From Rhizobiales bacterium 2SD (GTDB lineage Bacteria; Pseudomonadota; Alphaproteobacteria; Rhizobiales; Beijerinckiaceae): DNA of 32,629 nucleotides. A model generated the notes under the pieces. It had not been told where the DNA came from. It made no database searches and saw only the letters and a list, made by a program, of their open reading frames with translations. Below are positions 22,580 through 29,948 of this stretch, piece after piece. A program made the position numbers and the translations under genes. The number at the start of each line of letters is the position of its first letter. The stretch's first letter is position 1. The stretch covers positions 1-32,629 of the forward strand of contig SCMY01000021.1 of the NCBI GenBank assembly GCA_005502805.1, read 5' to 3'.

Positions 22580-24034
22580 ATGTGGGAGATTCTCTCCGCC
22601 TATTGGCCGCATATCCTCGGCTTCGCCTCGCTGGCGCTGACCGTGGTCGCGGCGAGCCATGCCGCGATGACCAAGGACGAGGTTCGCGCCGCCATCGGCT
22701 GGGTCGGCGTCATCGTGCTCTCGCCGATCGTCGGGCCGCTGATCTACGCGGTCGGCGGCATCAACCGCATCCGCCGCGCCTCGATCGTCTCGCAGCGCCG
22801 GCAGAAGCTCGCCTATCCGCTCGCACAGACCTTCGAGGTCTCGGATGCCGAGGTCGCCGGTGATGTCGGCCGGCGTTTCGCCGCGCTGAAGACGTTGGGC
22901 GACAAGGCGACCCGCCGCCACCTCAAGACCGGCAACGCCATCACGGTGCTCCGGACCGGCGACGAGGCCTATGCTGCGATGATCGCGGCGATCGCTGCGG
23001 CCGAGCGCTCGATCATCCTGGAGACCTACATCTTCGATCGCGACCCGCTCGGCCTGCGCATCGCCGACGCGCTGATCGCGGCTGCCCAGCGCGGCGTCGC
23101 GGTACGCGTGCTAATCGATGCCGTCGGTGCCCGCTATTCGGTGCCGAGCATCGTCGGCTACCTGCAGAAGAGCGGCGTGCCGGTCGACGTCTTCAACGGC
23201 AATATTATCATCGGCTTGAGATTGCCCTATGCGAACCTGCGCACGCACCGCAAGCTGCTGATCGTCGACGGGCGCATCGCCTTCGCCGGCGGCATGAACA
23301 TCCGCCAGGGCTTCACCACCGAGTTCGCCGGCGAAGCCGCTGGGCATGACACGCATTTCCGCGTCGAGGGCCCGGTCGTCGAGGATCTGTTCGGCGTCGC
23401 GGCTGAGGATTGGCGCTTTGCTTCGGGCGAGGAGCTCACCGGCGAGGCCTGGGCGGTCACGCCGCAAGCTGCTGCGCATGGTCCGACCGTGCTGATGCGC
23501 GCCGTCGCCTCGGGGCCGGATGCGAGCCTGGAGACCAATCACAAGCTGCTGATCGGCGCCTTCTCGGTGGCGCGGACCTCGATCCGGATCATGTCACCCT
23601 ATTTCCTGCCGGATCGCGAACTGATCAGCGCGCTGATCACGGCGGCCCGGCGCGGCGTCGCCGTCGACATCGTCGTACCTGACGTCAACAATCTCGTCCT
23701 GGTCGACCGCGCCATGCGGGCGCAGTTCGACCAGGTGCTGAAGGATGGCTGCAGGATCTGGCGCGCCACCGGCTCCTTCGACCACTCCAAGCTGCTCGCG
23801 ATCGACGGGAGCTGGGCCTATGTCGGCTCGTCCAATCTCGATGCGCGCTCGCTCAGGCTGAATTTCGAGATCGACCTCGAAGTGCTCGACGAGAGCTTCG
23901 CTCGCAGCATCGAAGAGCGCATCGACACCGCGATCGCGCGGGCGCGTCCGGTCACGCTGAAGGAGCTGCGCGCGCGGCCCTTTCCCTTGCGCCTGCTCGA
24001 CCGGATGCTCTGGCTCTGCTCGCCTTACTTGTGA
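22580..24034 (+). CDS. cls: cardiolipin synthase (phospholipase D family)
   Basis: Membrane enzyme that joins phosphatidyl groups to make cardiolipin, 484 aa. Two hydrophobic helices near the N-terminus (about 8-25 and 40-62) are followed by two phospholipase D HKD motifs: THRKLLIVDGRIAFAGG with His223 and DHSKLLAIDGSWAYVGSSN with His402. The spacing is normal for bacterial Cls. I chose ATG 22580 (MWEILSAYWP); the longer frame from GTG 22556 adds eight non-conserved residues. It is followed by a 95-bp composite repeat and the convergent DUF1993 gene. Confidence 0.92.
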   Translation: MWEILSAYWPHILGFASLALTVVAASHAAMTKDEVRAAIGWVGVIVLSPIVGPLIYAVGGINRIRRASIVSQRRQKLAYPLAQTFEVSDAEVAGDVGRRFAALKTLGDKATRRHLKTGNAITVLRTGDEAYAAMIAAIAAAERSIILETYIFDRDPLGLRIADALIAAAQRGVAVRVLIDAVGARYSVPSIVGYLQKSGVPVDVFNGNIIIGLRLPYANLRTHRKLLIVDGRIAFAGGMNIRQGFTTEFAGEAAGHDTHFRVEGPVVEDLFGVAAEDWRFASGEELTGEAWAVTPQAAAHGPTVLMRAVASGPDASLETNHKLLIGAFSVARTSIRIMSPYFLPDRELISALITAARRGVAVDIVVPDVNNLVLVDRAMRAQFDQVLKDGCRIWRATGSFDHSKLLAIDGSWAYVGSSNLDARSLRLNFEIDLEVLDESFARSIEERIDTAIARARPVTLKELRARPFPLRLLDRMLWLCSPYL

Positions 24035-24064
24035 GGCTTGGTGGCTATCTCGGGTAGGCCCTAG

Positions 24065-24159
24065 CCGTCATGGTCGAGCTTGTCCCGACCATCCATGTCT
24101 TCCTACCGCGAGTGCGGTGTTCAAGACGTGGATGCTCGCCACAAGGGCGAGCATGACGG
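24065..24159 (+). repeat. 95-bp composite palindromic repeat, copy B
   Basis: Lies between convergent cls and the DUF1993 gene. It matches the reverse complement of 10555-10649 along its full 95 bp without gaps (80 identities by hand, the last 37 positions identical). Three stem-loops are recognisable: ATGGTCG../CCGACCAT, ATCCATGTCTT/AAGACGTGGAT (one G-T pair) and ATGCTCGCC/GGCGAGCAT. Confidence 0.8.
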
Positions 24160-24167
24160 CGTAGGTT

Positions 24168-24686
24168 TCACGCGTCGAACACGCCCTTCAAAAAGTCCTG
24201 CTTGCCGATCTGGAAGCCGTTCTCGCGCAGGATGTCGTAGGCGGTCGTCGCATGGAAATAGAAGTTCGGCACGGCGAAGCGGGTGAGGTAGTCGGCGCCC
24301 TTCATCGTCACCGTGGCCGAGGGGCCGCGCGGGAAAGTCACGTCCTTGTCGAGTCCGGCATCGAGCGCTGCCCTGTCGGCCGAAGCGATGAAGTCCAGCG
24401 TTTTCGCGATCCGCCCCTTCAGCTCCTCGAAGCTCTTCTCCTCGTCGGGAAAGCGCGGATTCTCGGTCCCGCTCACCCGCGCCGCGGCATTCTTGGCGAA
24501 GTCCGACATCAGCTGAATCTGCCGGGTGAAGGACAGCATGTCCGGCGCGAGCCGGCTCGCCAGCAGCACTTCCGCCTGGATCTTGCGCTCGGACGCCTCG
24601 GCCACCGCCTTGTCGAGGATGGCGTCGAGCGCCTTCAGGGTCTGGATGAAGCCAGGGAAGACGGCGTCATAGGCGGAAAGCGGCAT
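24168..24686 (-). CDS. DUF1993 domain-containing protein
   Basis: A 172-aa helical protein of the DUF1993 family, in the DinB/YfiT-like four-helix superfamily. Typical features are LDKAVAEASERKIQAEVLLASRLAPDM in the first half and the end GADYLTRFAVPNFYFHATTAYDILRENG, with Phe/His-rich helix 4. No enzyme activity is established. ATG 24686 gives MPLSAYDAVFPG; the frame could begin five codons earlier, but GAGGT lies well placed before 24686. It is convergent with cls and separated from efp by a terminator. Confidence 0.8.
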   Translation of the reverse strand: MPLSAYDAVFPGFIQTLKALDAILDKAVAEASERKIQAEVLLASRLAPDMLSFTRQIQLMSDFAKNAAARVSGTENPRFPDEEKSFEELKGRIAKTLDFIASADRAALDAGLDKDVTFPRGPSATVTMKGADYLTRFAVPNFYFHATTAYDILRENGFQIGKQDFLKGVFDA

Positions 24687-24702
24687 CGGGGACCTCACCA
24701 AC

Positions 24703-24726
24703 GAAAACGGGCCCGGAAAGGGCCCG
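24703..24726 (-). terminator. intrinsic terminator after efp
   Basis: On the minus strand a 7-bp GC stem CGGGCCC/GGGCCCG (24708-24726, 5-nt loop) is followed by TTTT (24704-24707). It lies 52 nt beyond the efp stop and before the DUF1993 start, so efp appears to be its own transcript. Confidence 0.7.
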
Positions 24727-24778
24727 CAGCATTCGTCGATATTAAGGCTTCCGCCGCCGATGTCAGCGGGTGTCCGCG

Positions 24779-25348
24779 TCAGTCCTTGGCGCGCTCGACA
24801 TAGGAGCCGTCGGCGGTCATCACCACGATGCGGGTGCCGACGCCGATATGCGGCGGGACGGCGCTGCGCACGCCGTTGGAGAGGATCGCCGGCTTGTAGG
24901 AGGAGGAGGCCGTCTGGCCCTTGGTCACCGGCTCCGTCTCGGCGACTTCGAGGGTGACGCGCTGCGGCAGCTCGATCGCGACGGCGCGGTCGTCGAACAC
25001 CGAGAGCGTGACCTTCATGCCTTCCTGGAGATAGGGCGCCATGTCACCGACCACGTCGCCATCGACCGGGAGCTGGTCATAGGTCTCCGGGTTCATGAAG
25101 ACGTACTGCGCGCCGTCCTGGTAGAGATAGGTGAAGTCGCGATCCTCGACATAGGCGCGCTCGACCTGCTCGGTCGTCTTGTAGCGCTGCGTGACCTTCA
25201 CGCCGTCGGCGATGCGGCGCATGTCGATCTGCGTCGTCGGCGTGCCCTTGCCCGGGAAGAAGCTTTCGGCCGAAAGCACCGAGCAGAGATGCCCGTCGAC
25301 TTCGAGGACGTTGCCCTTGCGGACGGAGGAGGCGATGACCTTGACCAC
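24779..25348 (-). CDS. efp: elongation factor P
   Basis: Ribosome factor that relieves stalling at polyproline, 189 aa. The KOW-like N-terminal domain carries Lys34 in FFPGKGTP, the residue beta-lysylated by EpmA and EpmB in many proteobacteria; both modification genes lie next door at 25481-27606. Two OB domains follow (about 65-125 and 130-187), ending GVGTRIVVMTADGSYVERAKD. The start is GTG at 25346-25348, supported by AAGGAAA 6 nt upstream on this strand. It is transcribed divergently from epmA with 132 bp between the starts. Confidence 0.97.
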   Translation of the reverse strand: MVKVIASSVRKGNVLEVDGHLCSVLSAESFFPGKGTPTTQIDMRRIADGVKVTQRYKTTEQVERAYVEDRDFTYLYQDGAQYVFMNPETYDQLPVDGDVVGDMAPYLQEGMKVTLSVFDDRAVAIELPQRVTLEVAETEPVTKGQTASSSYKPAILSNGVRSAVPPHIGVGTRIVVMTADGSYVERAKD

Positions 25349-25480
25349 GTGATGTTTCCTTGGCTGGCGCGGGCGCTGTCCGCGCGCTATGCGAATTCCT
25401 GTGCCGCGCCACTACCGCATTCGGGGCGCAAACGGAAGCGCGCAGGCCGGTTTGCGCGGCTTTCGCCGTAGAGAGATGTG

Positions 25481-26545
25481 ATGAGCCAGACCCACCCGCC
25501 CTTCTGGCGGCCGGACATCCACGCCGACCGGCGCCCGGCGCTGCTGGCGCGCGGGCGGATCAAGGCGGCGCTGCGGCGCTGGTTCGAGGCGCGCGATTTC
25601 ATCGAGGTTGAGGCCGCGATCCTGCAAATCTCGCCCGGCAACGAGACGCATCTGCACGGCTTTTCGACGACGCTGATCGACGATGCCGGCGCCGGACATC
25701 CTTATTACCTGCACACCTCGCCGGAATTCGCCACCAAGAAGCTGCTGTCGGCCGGCGAGCCGCGGATCTTCGATTTCGCCCGCGTCTTCCGCAATCGCGA
25801 GCGCACGGCGCTGCACCATCCCGAGTTCACCATGCTGGAATGGTATCGCGCCGGGGAAGACTATGAGGCGCTGATGCGGGACTGCGCCGCGCTGCTTGCA
25901 GAGGCCGCAAAGGCCGCCGGCACGACCGTTCTGCGCTGGCGCGGCAGCGAGGTCGATCCCTTCGCCGAGCCCGAACGCGTGACCTTGCACGAGGCCTTCG
26001 CCCGCCATGCCGGCATCGACCTGCTGGCGACGATCTCCGGGGACGGTGCGGTCGATCGTGAGGCGCTGGCTGCGCAGGCGCTGGCCGCCGGCATCCGCCT
26101 CGCCGAGGACGACAGCTGGTCCGACATTTTCAGTCGAGTCCTCTCCGAGAAGATCGAGCCGCAGCTCGGTCGCGGCCGTGCCACCATTCTGTGCGAATAC
26201 CCGATCTGCGAGGCGGCGCTCGCCCGGCCCAAGCCCGGCGATCCACGCGTCGCCGAGCGTTTCGAGCTCTATGCCTGCGGCGTCGAGCTCGCCAATGCTT
26301 TCGGCGAATTGACCGACGTGGACGAGCAGCGCCGGCGCTTCGAGGCGGACATGGACGAGAAGCAGCGCATCTATGGCGAGCGCTATCCGATCGACGAGGA
26401 TTTCCTCTCGGCACTCGGTGTGATGCCGCAGGCTTCGGGCATTGCGCTCGGCTTCGATCGCCTCGTGATGCTCGCCACCGGTGCGCGCCGGATCGAGGAT
26501 GTGCTCTGGACGCCGGTCGCGGAACCGGGCAGGGGAGGGCGATGA
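25481..26545 (+). CDS. epmA: EF-P beta-lysylation protein EpmA (GenX/PoxA)
   Basis: Paralogue of the class II lysyl-tRNA synthetase catalytic domain that attaches beta-lysine to EF-P Lys34 and not to tRNA, 354 aa. The anticodon-binding domain of LysRS is absent, as expected. Motif 2 is visible in FARVFRNRERTALHHPEFTMLEW and motif 3 in GIALGFDRLVML. The active site includes the stretch ELYACGVELANAFGEL. ATG 25481 follows GAGAGA (25471-25476). The gene overlaps epmB by 4 nt (ATGA) and is divergent from efp. Confidence 0.95.
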   Translation: MSQTHPPFWRPDIHADRRPALLARGRIKAALRRWFEARDFIEVEAAILQISPGNETHLHGFSTTLIDDAGAGHPYYLHTSPEFATKKLLSAGEPRIFDFARVFRNRERTALHHPEFTMLEWYRAGEDYEALMRDCAALLAEAAKAAGTTVLRWRGSEVDPFAEPERVTLHEAFARHAGIDLLATISGDGAVDREALAAQALAAGIRLAEDDSWSDIFSRVLSEKIEPQLGRGRATILCEYPICEAALARPKPGDPRVAERFELYACGVELANAFGELTDVDEQRRRFEADMDEKQRIYGERYPIDEDFLSALGVMPQASGIALGFDRLVMLATGARRIEDVLWTPVAEPGRGGR

Positions 26546-27606
26546 CGATCCACCAGCCGCCCGGCCAGCCGCTGAAGACGGTCGACGCCCTCGTCGAGCG
26601 TGGCCTCGTCGCGCTCGAAAGGCGCGAGGCGCTGGCCGAGGTGGCCAAGCGCTATGCCGTCTCGGTGACGCCGGCGATCGCGGCGCTGATCGATCCCGCC
26701 GACGAAGCTGATCCGATCGTCCGCCAGTTCATTCCTGCCCCGGCCGAGCTGACGACCCTGCCGGAAGAACTCGCCGACCCGATCGGCGACGAGGCGCATT
26801 CGCCGGTCGAGGGTGTCGTCCATCGCTACCCCGACCGGGCTTTGCTCAAGCTGGTCCATGCCTGCCCGGTCTATTGCCGTTTCTGCTTCCGTCGCGAGAT
26901 GGTCGGCCCCGGCGGCGATGCCTTGACCGGCGACAAGCTCGATGCCGCGCTCGCCTATCTCACCTCCCGTCCGGAGATCTGGGAGGTGATCATGACCGGC
27001 GGTGACCCGCTGATCCTCTCCGCCCGTCGCGTGCGCGAGGTCGCGAAGCGTCTCGCCGCGATCCCGCATATCAAGGTGGCGCGCTGGCATACGCGCGTGC
27101 CGATGGTCCAGCCCGAGCGTATCACCGAGGATTATGCCCGCGCGCTGCGCATCCCAGGCAAGGCGAGCTATATCGCCGTCCACGCCAACCATCCGCGCGA
27201 GTTCACCGCGGACTCGAAGGCTGCACTGGCGCGCCTCGCCGATGCCGGCCATGTCCTGGTCAGCCAGAGCGTGCTGCTCAAGGGCGTCAATGCCGATCTC
27301 GAGACCCTGTCGGCGCTGATGCGCGCCTTCGTCGAGAACCGGGTCAAGCCCTATTACCTGCACCATCCCGACCTCGCGCCGGGTACCTCGCATTTCCGGC
27401 TGTCGCTGGCTGAAGGTCAGGCGCTCGTCAAAAGCCTGCGCGGCAACCTTTCCGGCCTGTGCCAGCCGACTTATATCCTCGACATCCCCGGCGGGGCCGG
27501 CAAGATTCCGGTCGGGCCCGCCTTTCTTTCGGGCTGCGAGACGCCCGGCGCGCAGGGGTTCGCGGAGGATCGCCATGGCGAGCTCCACACCTATCCGCCG
27601 GTCTGA
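26542..27606 (+). CDS. epmB: EF-P beta-lysylation protein EpmB (lysine 2,3-aminomutase-like)
   Basis: Radical SAM, PLP-dependent enzyme that converts (S)-alpha-lysine to (R)-beta-lysine for EpmA, 354 aa. The 4Fe-4S motif is CPVYCRFC with Cys108, Cys112 and Cys115. GGDPL (about 154-158) is the SAM-binding segment of the family, and the PLP lysine is probably the one in GGAGKIPVGP near residue 320. It is shorter than clostridial lysine 2,3-aminomutase (about 416 aa), as EpmB proteins are. Start ATG 26542 overlaps the epmA stop. Free-standing aminomutase function is possible but unlikely beside efp and epmA. Confidence 0.95.
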   Translation: MTIHQPPGQPLKTVDALVERGLVALERREALAEVAKRYAVSVTPAIAALIDPADEADPIVRQFIPAPAELTTLPEELADPIGDEAHSPVEGVVHRYPDRALLKLVHACPVYCRFCFRREMVGPGGDALTGDKLDAALAYLTSRPEIWEVIMTGGDPLILSARRVREVAKRLAAIPHIKVARWHTRVPMVQPERITEDYARALRIPGKASYIAVHANHPREFTADSKAALARLADAGHVLVSQSVLLKGVNADLETLSALMRAFVENRVKPYYLHHPDLAPGTSHFRLSLAEGQALVKSLRGNLSGLCQPTYILDIPGGAGKIPVGPAFLSGCETPGAQGFAEDRHGELHTYPPV

Positions 27607-27645
27607 CGCAACCCCGCCGCGGCGCTCCGCGAAGGATTGAAGGCC

Positions 27646-28323
27646 ATGCTGACCCCCTCCGCGCCCGACAAGCTGCCGCTCGCGATCGTCTCCGACATCG
27701 CCTGCCCCTGGTGCTTCATCGGCAAGGCCCGGCTCGAGACCGCGCTCGCCAACCACAATCTCACCGAGCGCGTCGCCATCACCTGGCTGCCCTATGAGCT
27801 CAATCCGGAGATGCCGCCGGAGGGCATGGATCGCACCGCCTATCTCGACGGCAAGTTCGGCCCCGGCAAGCGCCGCGAGATCGAACTGCGCCTGTCCGAG
27901 GCGGCGCTGGAGAGCGGCGTCACCTTCAACTGGGCGAAGGTCACGAAGAGCGTCAACACCCGCATGGCGCATATGCTGGTCGCTGCCGCCGCGACCGTGC
28001 AGCGCGGCGGCGAGATGACCGCGGCGCTGTTCAAGGCCTATTGGCAGGATGGGCGCGACATCGGCGACCTCGAGACGCTGGTCGCGATCGCCGTCGAGCA
28101 AGGCTTCGACGAGCAGGCGGCCCGCGACGAGCTCGCCAATGACGAATTGCGCGAGACCATCATCGGGCTGGAGGCCCACGCCCAGAAGGTCGGCGTCACC
28201 GGCGTGCCCTTCTTCATCGTCGACGGCAAGCTCGCCGTCTCCGGCGCCCAGCCGCCGGAGGTCTGGACGCAGGTCTTCGCGCAGGTGCTGGCGGGCCGGC
28301 AGCAGGGTAGCGAGGACGAGTGA
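27646..28323 (+). CDS. DsbA family oxidoreductase (FrnE-like)
   Basis: Thioredoxin-fold protein of 225 aa with the active-site pair Cys20-Pro-Trp-Cys23 (DIACPWCFIGKARLE). The inserted helical domain and the late GVTGVPFFIVDGKLAVSGAQPPE segment, with its cis-Pro in GVPFF, match the FrnE / 2-hydroxychromene-2-carboxylate isomerase-like branch. No signal peptide is present, so it acts in the cytoplasm. ATG 27646 follows GAAGGA (27631-27636); a TTG at 27637 adds only three residues. It lies 39 nt after epmB and may share its transcript, though no functional link to EF-P is known. Confidence 0.88.
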   Translation: MLTPSAPDKLPLAIVSDIACPWCFIGKARLETALANHNLTERVAITWLPYELNPEMPPEGMDRTAYLDGKFGPGKRREIELRLSEAALESGVTFNWAKVTKSVNTRMAHMLVAAAATVQRGGEMTAALFKAYWQDGRDIGDLETLVAIAVEQGFDEQAARDELANDELRETIIGLEAHAQKVGVTGVPFFIVDGKLAVSGAQPPEVWTQVFAQVLAGRQQGSEDE

Positions 28324-28331
28324 GGCGTTCG

Positions 28332-28385
28332 GCAGCGCATCCGCTGCGGGATCGAAAAAAAGATCCGTCTCAGAAATGAGATAAT
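28332..28385 (+). promoter_or_regulatory. stacked inverted repeats in the pyrF upstream region
   Basis: Three perfect inverted repeats lie in a row: GCAGCG/CGCTGC (28332-28347), GGATC/GATCC around an A-rich loop (28349-28366), and TCTCA/TGAGA around GAAA (28368-28381). The last overlaps a -10-like GATAAT (28380-28385), with no clear -35. They may be an operator or attenuator for pyrF; none has a T run typical of a terminator. Confidence 0.4.
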
Positions 28386-28442
28386 CCTTGCGCTGCCACT
28401 CGAATCGTGCCTTTCACCGCAGAGCAGGTGGAGGGCAGCGCG

Positions 28443-29150
28443 ATGACGCAGAAGATCAATGATCTCCGGGACCGCATGATCGTCGCGCTCGACGTACCGA
28501 CGGTTTGGGACGCCTATCGCATCGTCTCGACGCTCGGTGACGGCGCGAGCTTCTACAAGATCGGCTATCGGCTCGCCTTCGCCGGCGGGCTCGACCTCGC
28601 CCGTCAGCTCGTGACCGAAGGCAAGAAGGTTTTCCTCGACCTCAAGCTGCACGACATCGGCAACACCGTCACCGAGGGGGTAGAGTCGCTGACCAAGCTT
28701 GGCGTCACCTTCCTCACCGTGCACGCCTACCCGCAGACCATGCGCGGCGCGGTCGAGGGCCGCGGCGATGCGGCCTTGAAGCTGCTCGCCGTCACCGCCC
28801 TGACCTCTTATGACGATGGCGACCTCAAGGATGCCGGCTACGGCCTCGCCGTGCGCGATCTCGTGCGCCTGCGTGCCCAGCAGGCCCGCGGCGCCGGCGT
28901 CGACGGCATCGTCTGCTCCGCCGCCGAGACCGAGCTGGTGCGCGACGTGATTGGCCCGGACATGGTGATCGTCACGCCCGGCATCCGCCCGGCCGGCAGC
29001 GCCGCCGGCGACCAGAAGCGCACGCTCACCCCGGCCGAGGCGATCCGCGCCGGGGCCGACCATCTCGTCGTCGGGCGTCCCATCATCCGCGCGGCCGACC
29101 CGCGTGCAGCGGCTGCTGCGGTCATGGACGAGATCGCGGGCGCCGCTTAG
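28443..29150 (+). CDS. pyrF: orotidine 5'-phosphate decarboxylase
   Basis: Last enzyme of de novo UMP synthesis, a TIM barrel of 235 aa. The catalytic Asp-Lys-x-x-Asp array is FLDLKLHDIGNTV. The phosphate-binding end GADHLVVGRPIIRAADPRAAA is typical. VALDVP near residue 15 is the first barrel strand. ATG 28443 has GGAGGG (28428-28433) upstream; the longer frame from GTG 28407 has no support. Two DUF1330 genes follow, the first after 36 nt. Confidence 0.96.
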   Translation: MTQKINDLRDRMIVALDVPTVWDAYRIVSTLGDGASFYKIGYRLAFAGGLDLARQLVTEGKKVFLDLKLHDIGNTVTEGVESLTKLGVTFLTVHAYPQTMRGAVEGRGDAALKLLAVTALTSYDDGDLKDAGYGLAVRDLVRLRAQQARGAGVDGIVCSAAETELVRDVIGPDMVIVTPGIRPAGSAAGDQKRTLTPAEAIRAGADHLVVGRPIIRAADPRAAAAAVMDEIAGAA

Positions 29151-29186
29151 TCTTCCCGCCGACTCAACCGGATACGGAAGCGGCAA

Positions 29187-29474
29187 ATGCCTAAGGGATA
29201 TGTGATCGGTCGCGCCAAGGTGACCAATGCGACGCAATGGGCGGTCTATGCCGCGAAGGCTTCCGAGGTGATCAAGCAATATGGCGGCACGCCTTTGGTG
29301 CGCGGCGGCCAGATGTCGCTTGGCGAGGGCGAGGGCCGGGCCCGCAACGTCGTCCTCGAATTCCCCGATTATGCGACGGCCAAGGCCTATCTGTTCTCTG
29401 CCGAATACGCCGAGGCACGCAAGCTGCGCGAAGGCGCTGGCGAGATCGACCTGATCGCGGTCGAGGGAGCCTGA
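29187..29474 (+). CDS. DUF1330 family protein, first tandem copy
   Basis: A 95-aa small alpha/beta protein of the DUF1330 family (dimeric ferredoxin-like barrel). Typical features are KGYVIGRAKVTNATQWAVYA at the start, GGTPLVRGG in the middle, and VVLEFPDYATAKAYLFSAEYAEARKLR at the end. It is a paralogue of the next gene, which starts 2 nt after its stop. No activity is known for the family. Probably in one transcript with pyrF. Confidence 0.82.
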   Translation: MPKGYVIGRAKVTNATQWAVYAAKASEVIKQYGGTPLVRGGQMSLGEGEGRARNVVLEFPDYATAKAYLFSAEYAEARKLREGAGEIDLIAVEGA

Positions 29475-29476
29475 CC

Positions 29477-29785
29477 ATGGCGAAAGGCTATTGGGTCGCC
29501 CGCGTCGACGTGCAGAACGAGTCGGAATACGCCACCTATCGCTCGCTCAACGCCATCGCCTTCGCCAAATACGGCGCCAAATTCGTCGTCCGCGGCGGCG
29601 AGTACAAGCTCGCCCGTGGCGAGGGCCGCAAGCACAACGTCGTCATCGAGTTCAAGGACATCGAGACGGCGCGTGCCTGCTATGACTCGCCGGAATACCA
29701 GGCGGCCGTGCAGCACCTCGCCAAGGTCGGCCCGGTCGATCTCGTCATCATCGAGGGCTACGAGGGCGCACAGCCGGGCGATTGA
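29477..29785 (+). CDS. DUF1330 family protein, second tandem copy
   Basis: A 102-aa DUF1330 protein, recognisably a duplicate of the preceding gene: KGYWVARVDVQNESEYATY, GAKFVVRGGEYKLARGEGR and VVIEFKDIETARACYDSPEY align with the same segments of its neighbour. The conserved RGG and the F-D/S-x-EY region are kept in both. Close spacing suggests that the two could form a heterodimer, but this is inference. It ends 28 nt before a composite repeat. Confidence 0.85.
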   Translation: MAKGYWVARVDVQNESEYATYRSLNAIAFAKYGAKFVVRGGEYKLARGEGRKHNVVIEFKDIETARACYDSPEYQAAVQHLAKVGPVDLVIIEGYEGAQPGD

Positions 29786-29812
29786 GCCCGGTCCCTGCAT
29801 TCAAACCCTCTA

Positions 29813-29922
29813 GTCGTTCCGGGCGACCGGAGGGAGACCCGGGACCCATTCCGGAACCTCTGTCGGAAAGGCTCCGGAATGGATCCCGGATCGGCGCGGC
29901 TTCGCCGCTTGTCCGGGATGAC
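29813..29922. repeat. composite palindromic repeat, about 110 bp
   Basis: Lies between convergent DUF1330 and Old Yellow Enzyme genes. It has the same three-hairpin plan as the other copies. The left hairpin is GTTCCGGG/CCCGGGAC (imperfect), the middle is ATTCCGGA/TCCGGAAT (29848-29855 and 29873-29880) and the right is ATCCCGGA/TCCGGGAT (29883-29890 and 29912-29919), ending in ATGAC. Stem sequences differ from the 95-bp copies, so it is a related subtype. Confidence 0.65.
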
Positions 29923-29948
29923 TGCCTTTGTGTTGGTAGGGCGACGTT

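Noticed and set aside
26383..28179. A 598-codon open frame on the minus strand antisense to epmB and the FrnE-like gene
   Set aside because: It mirrors the third-position GC pattern of the real genes, has no family features, and runs through two well-identified genes. Similar antisense frames at 16422-18188, 1022-2173 and 7685-8548 were dropped for the same reason.
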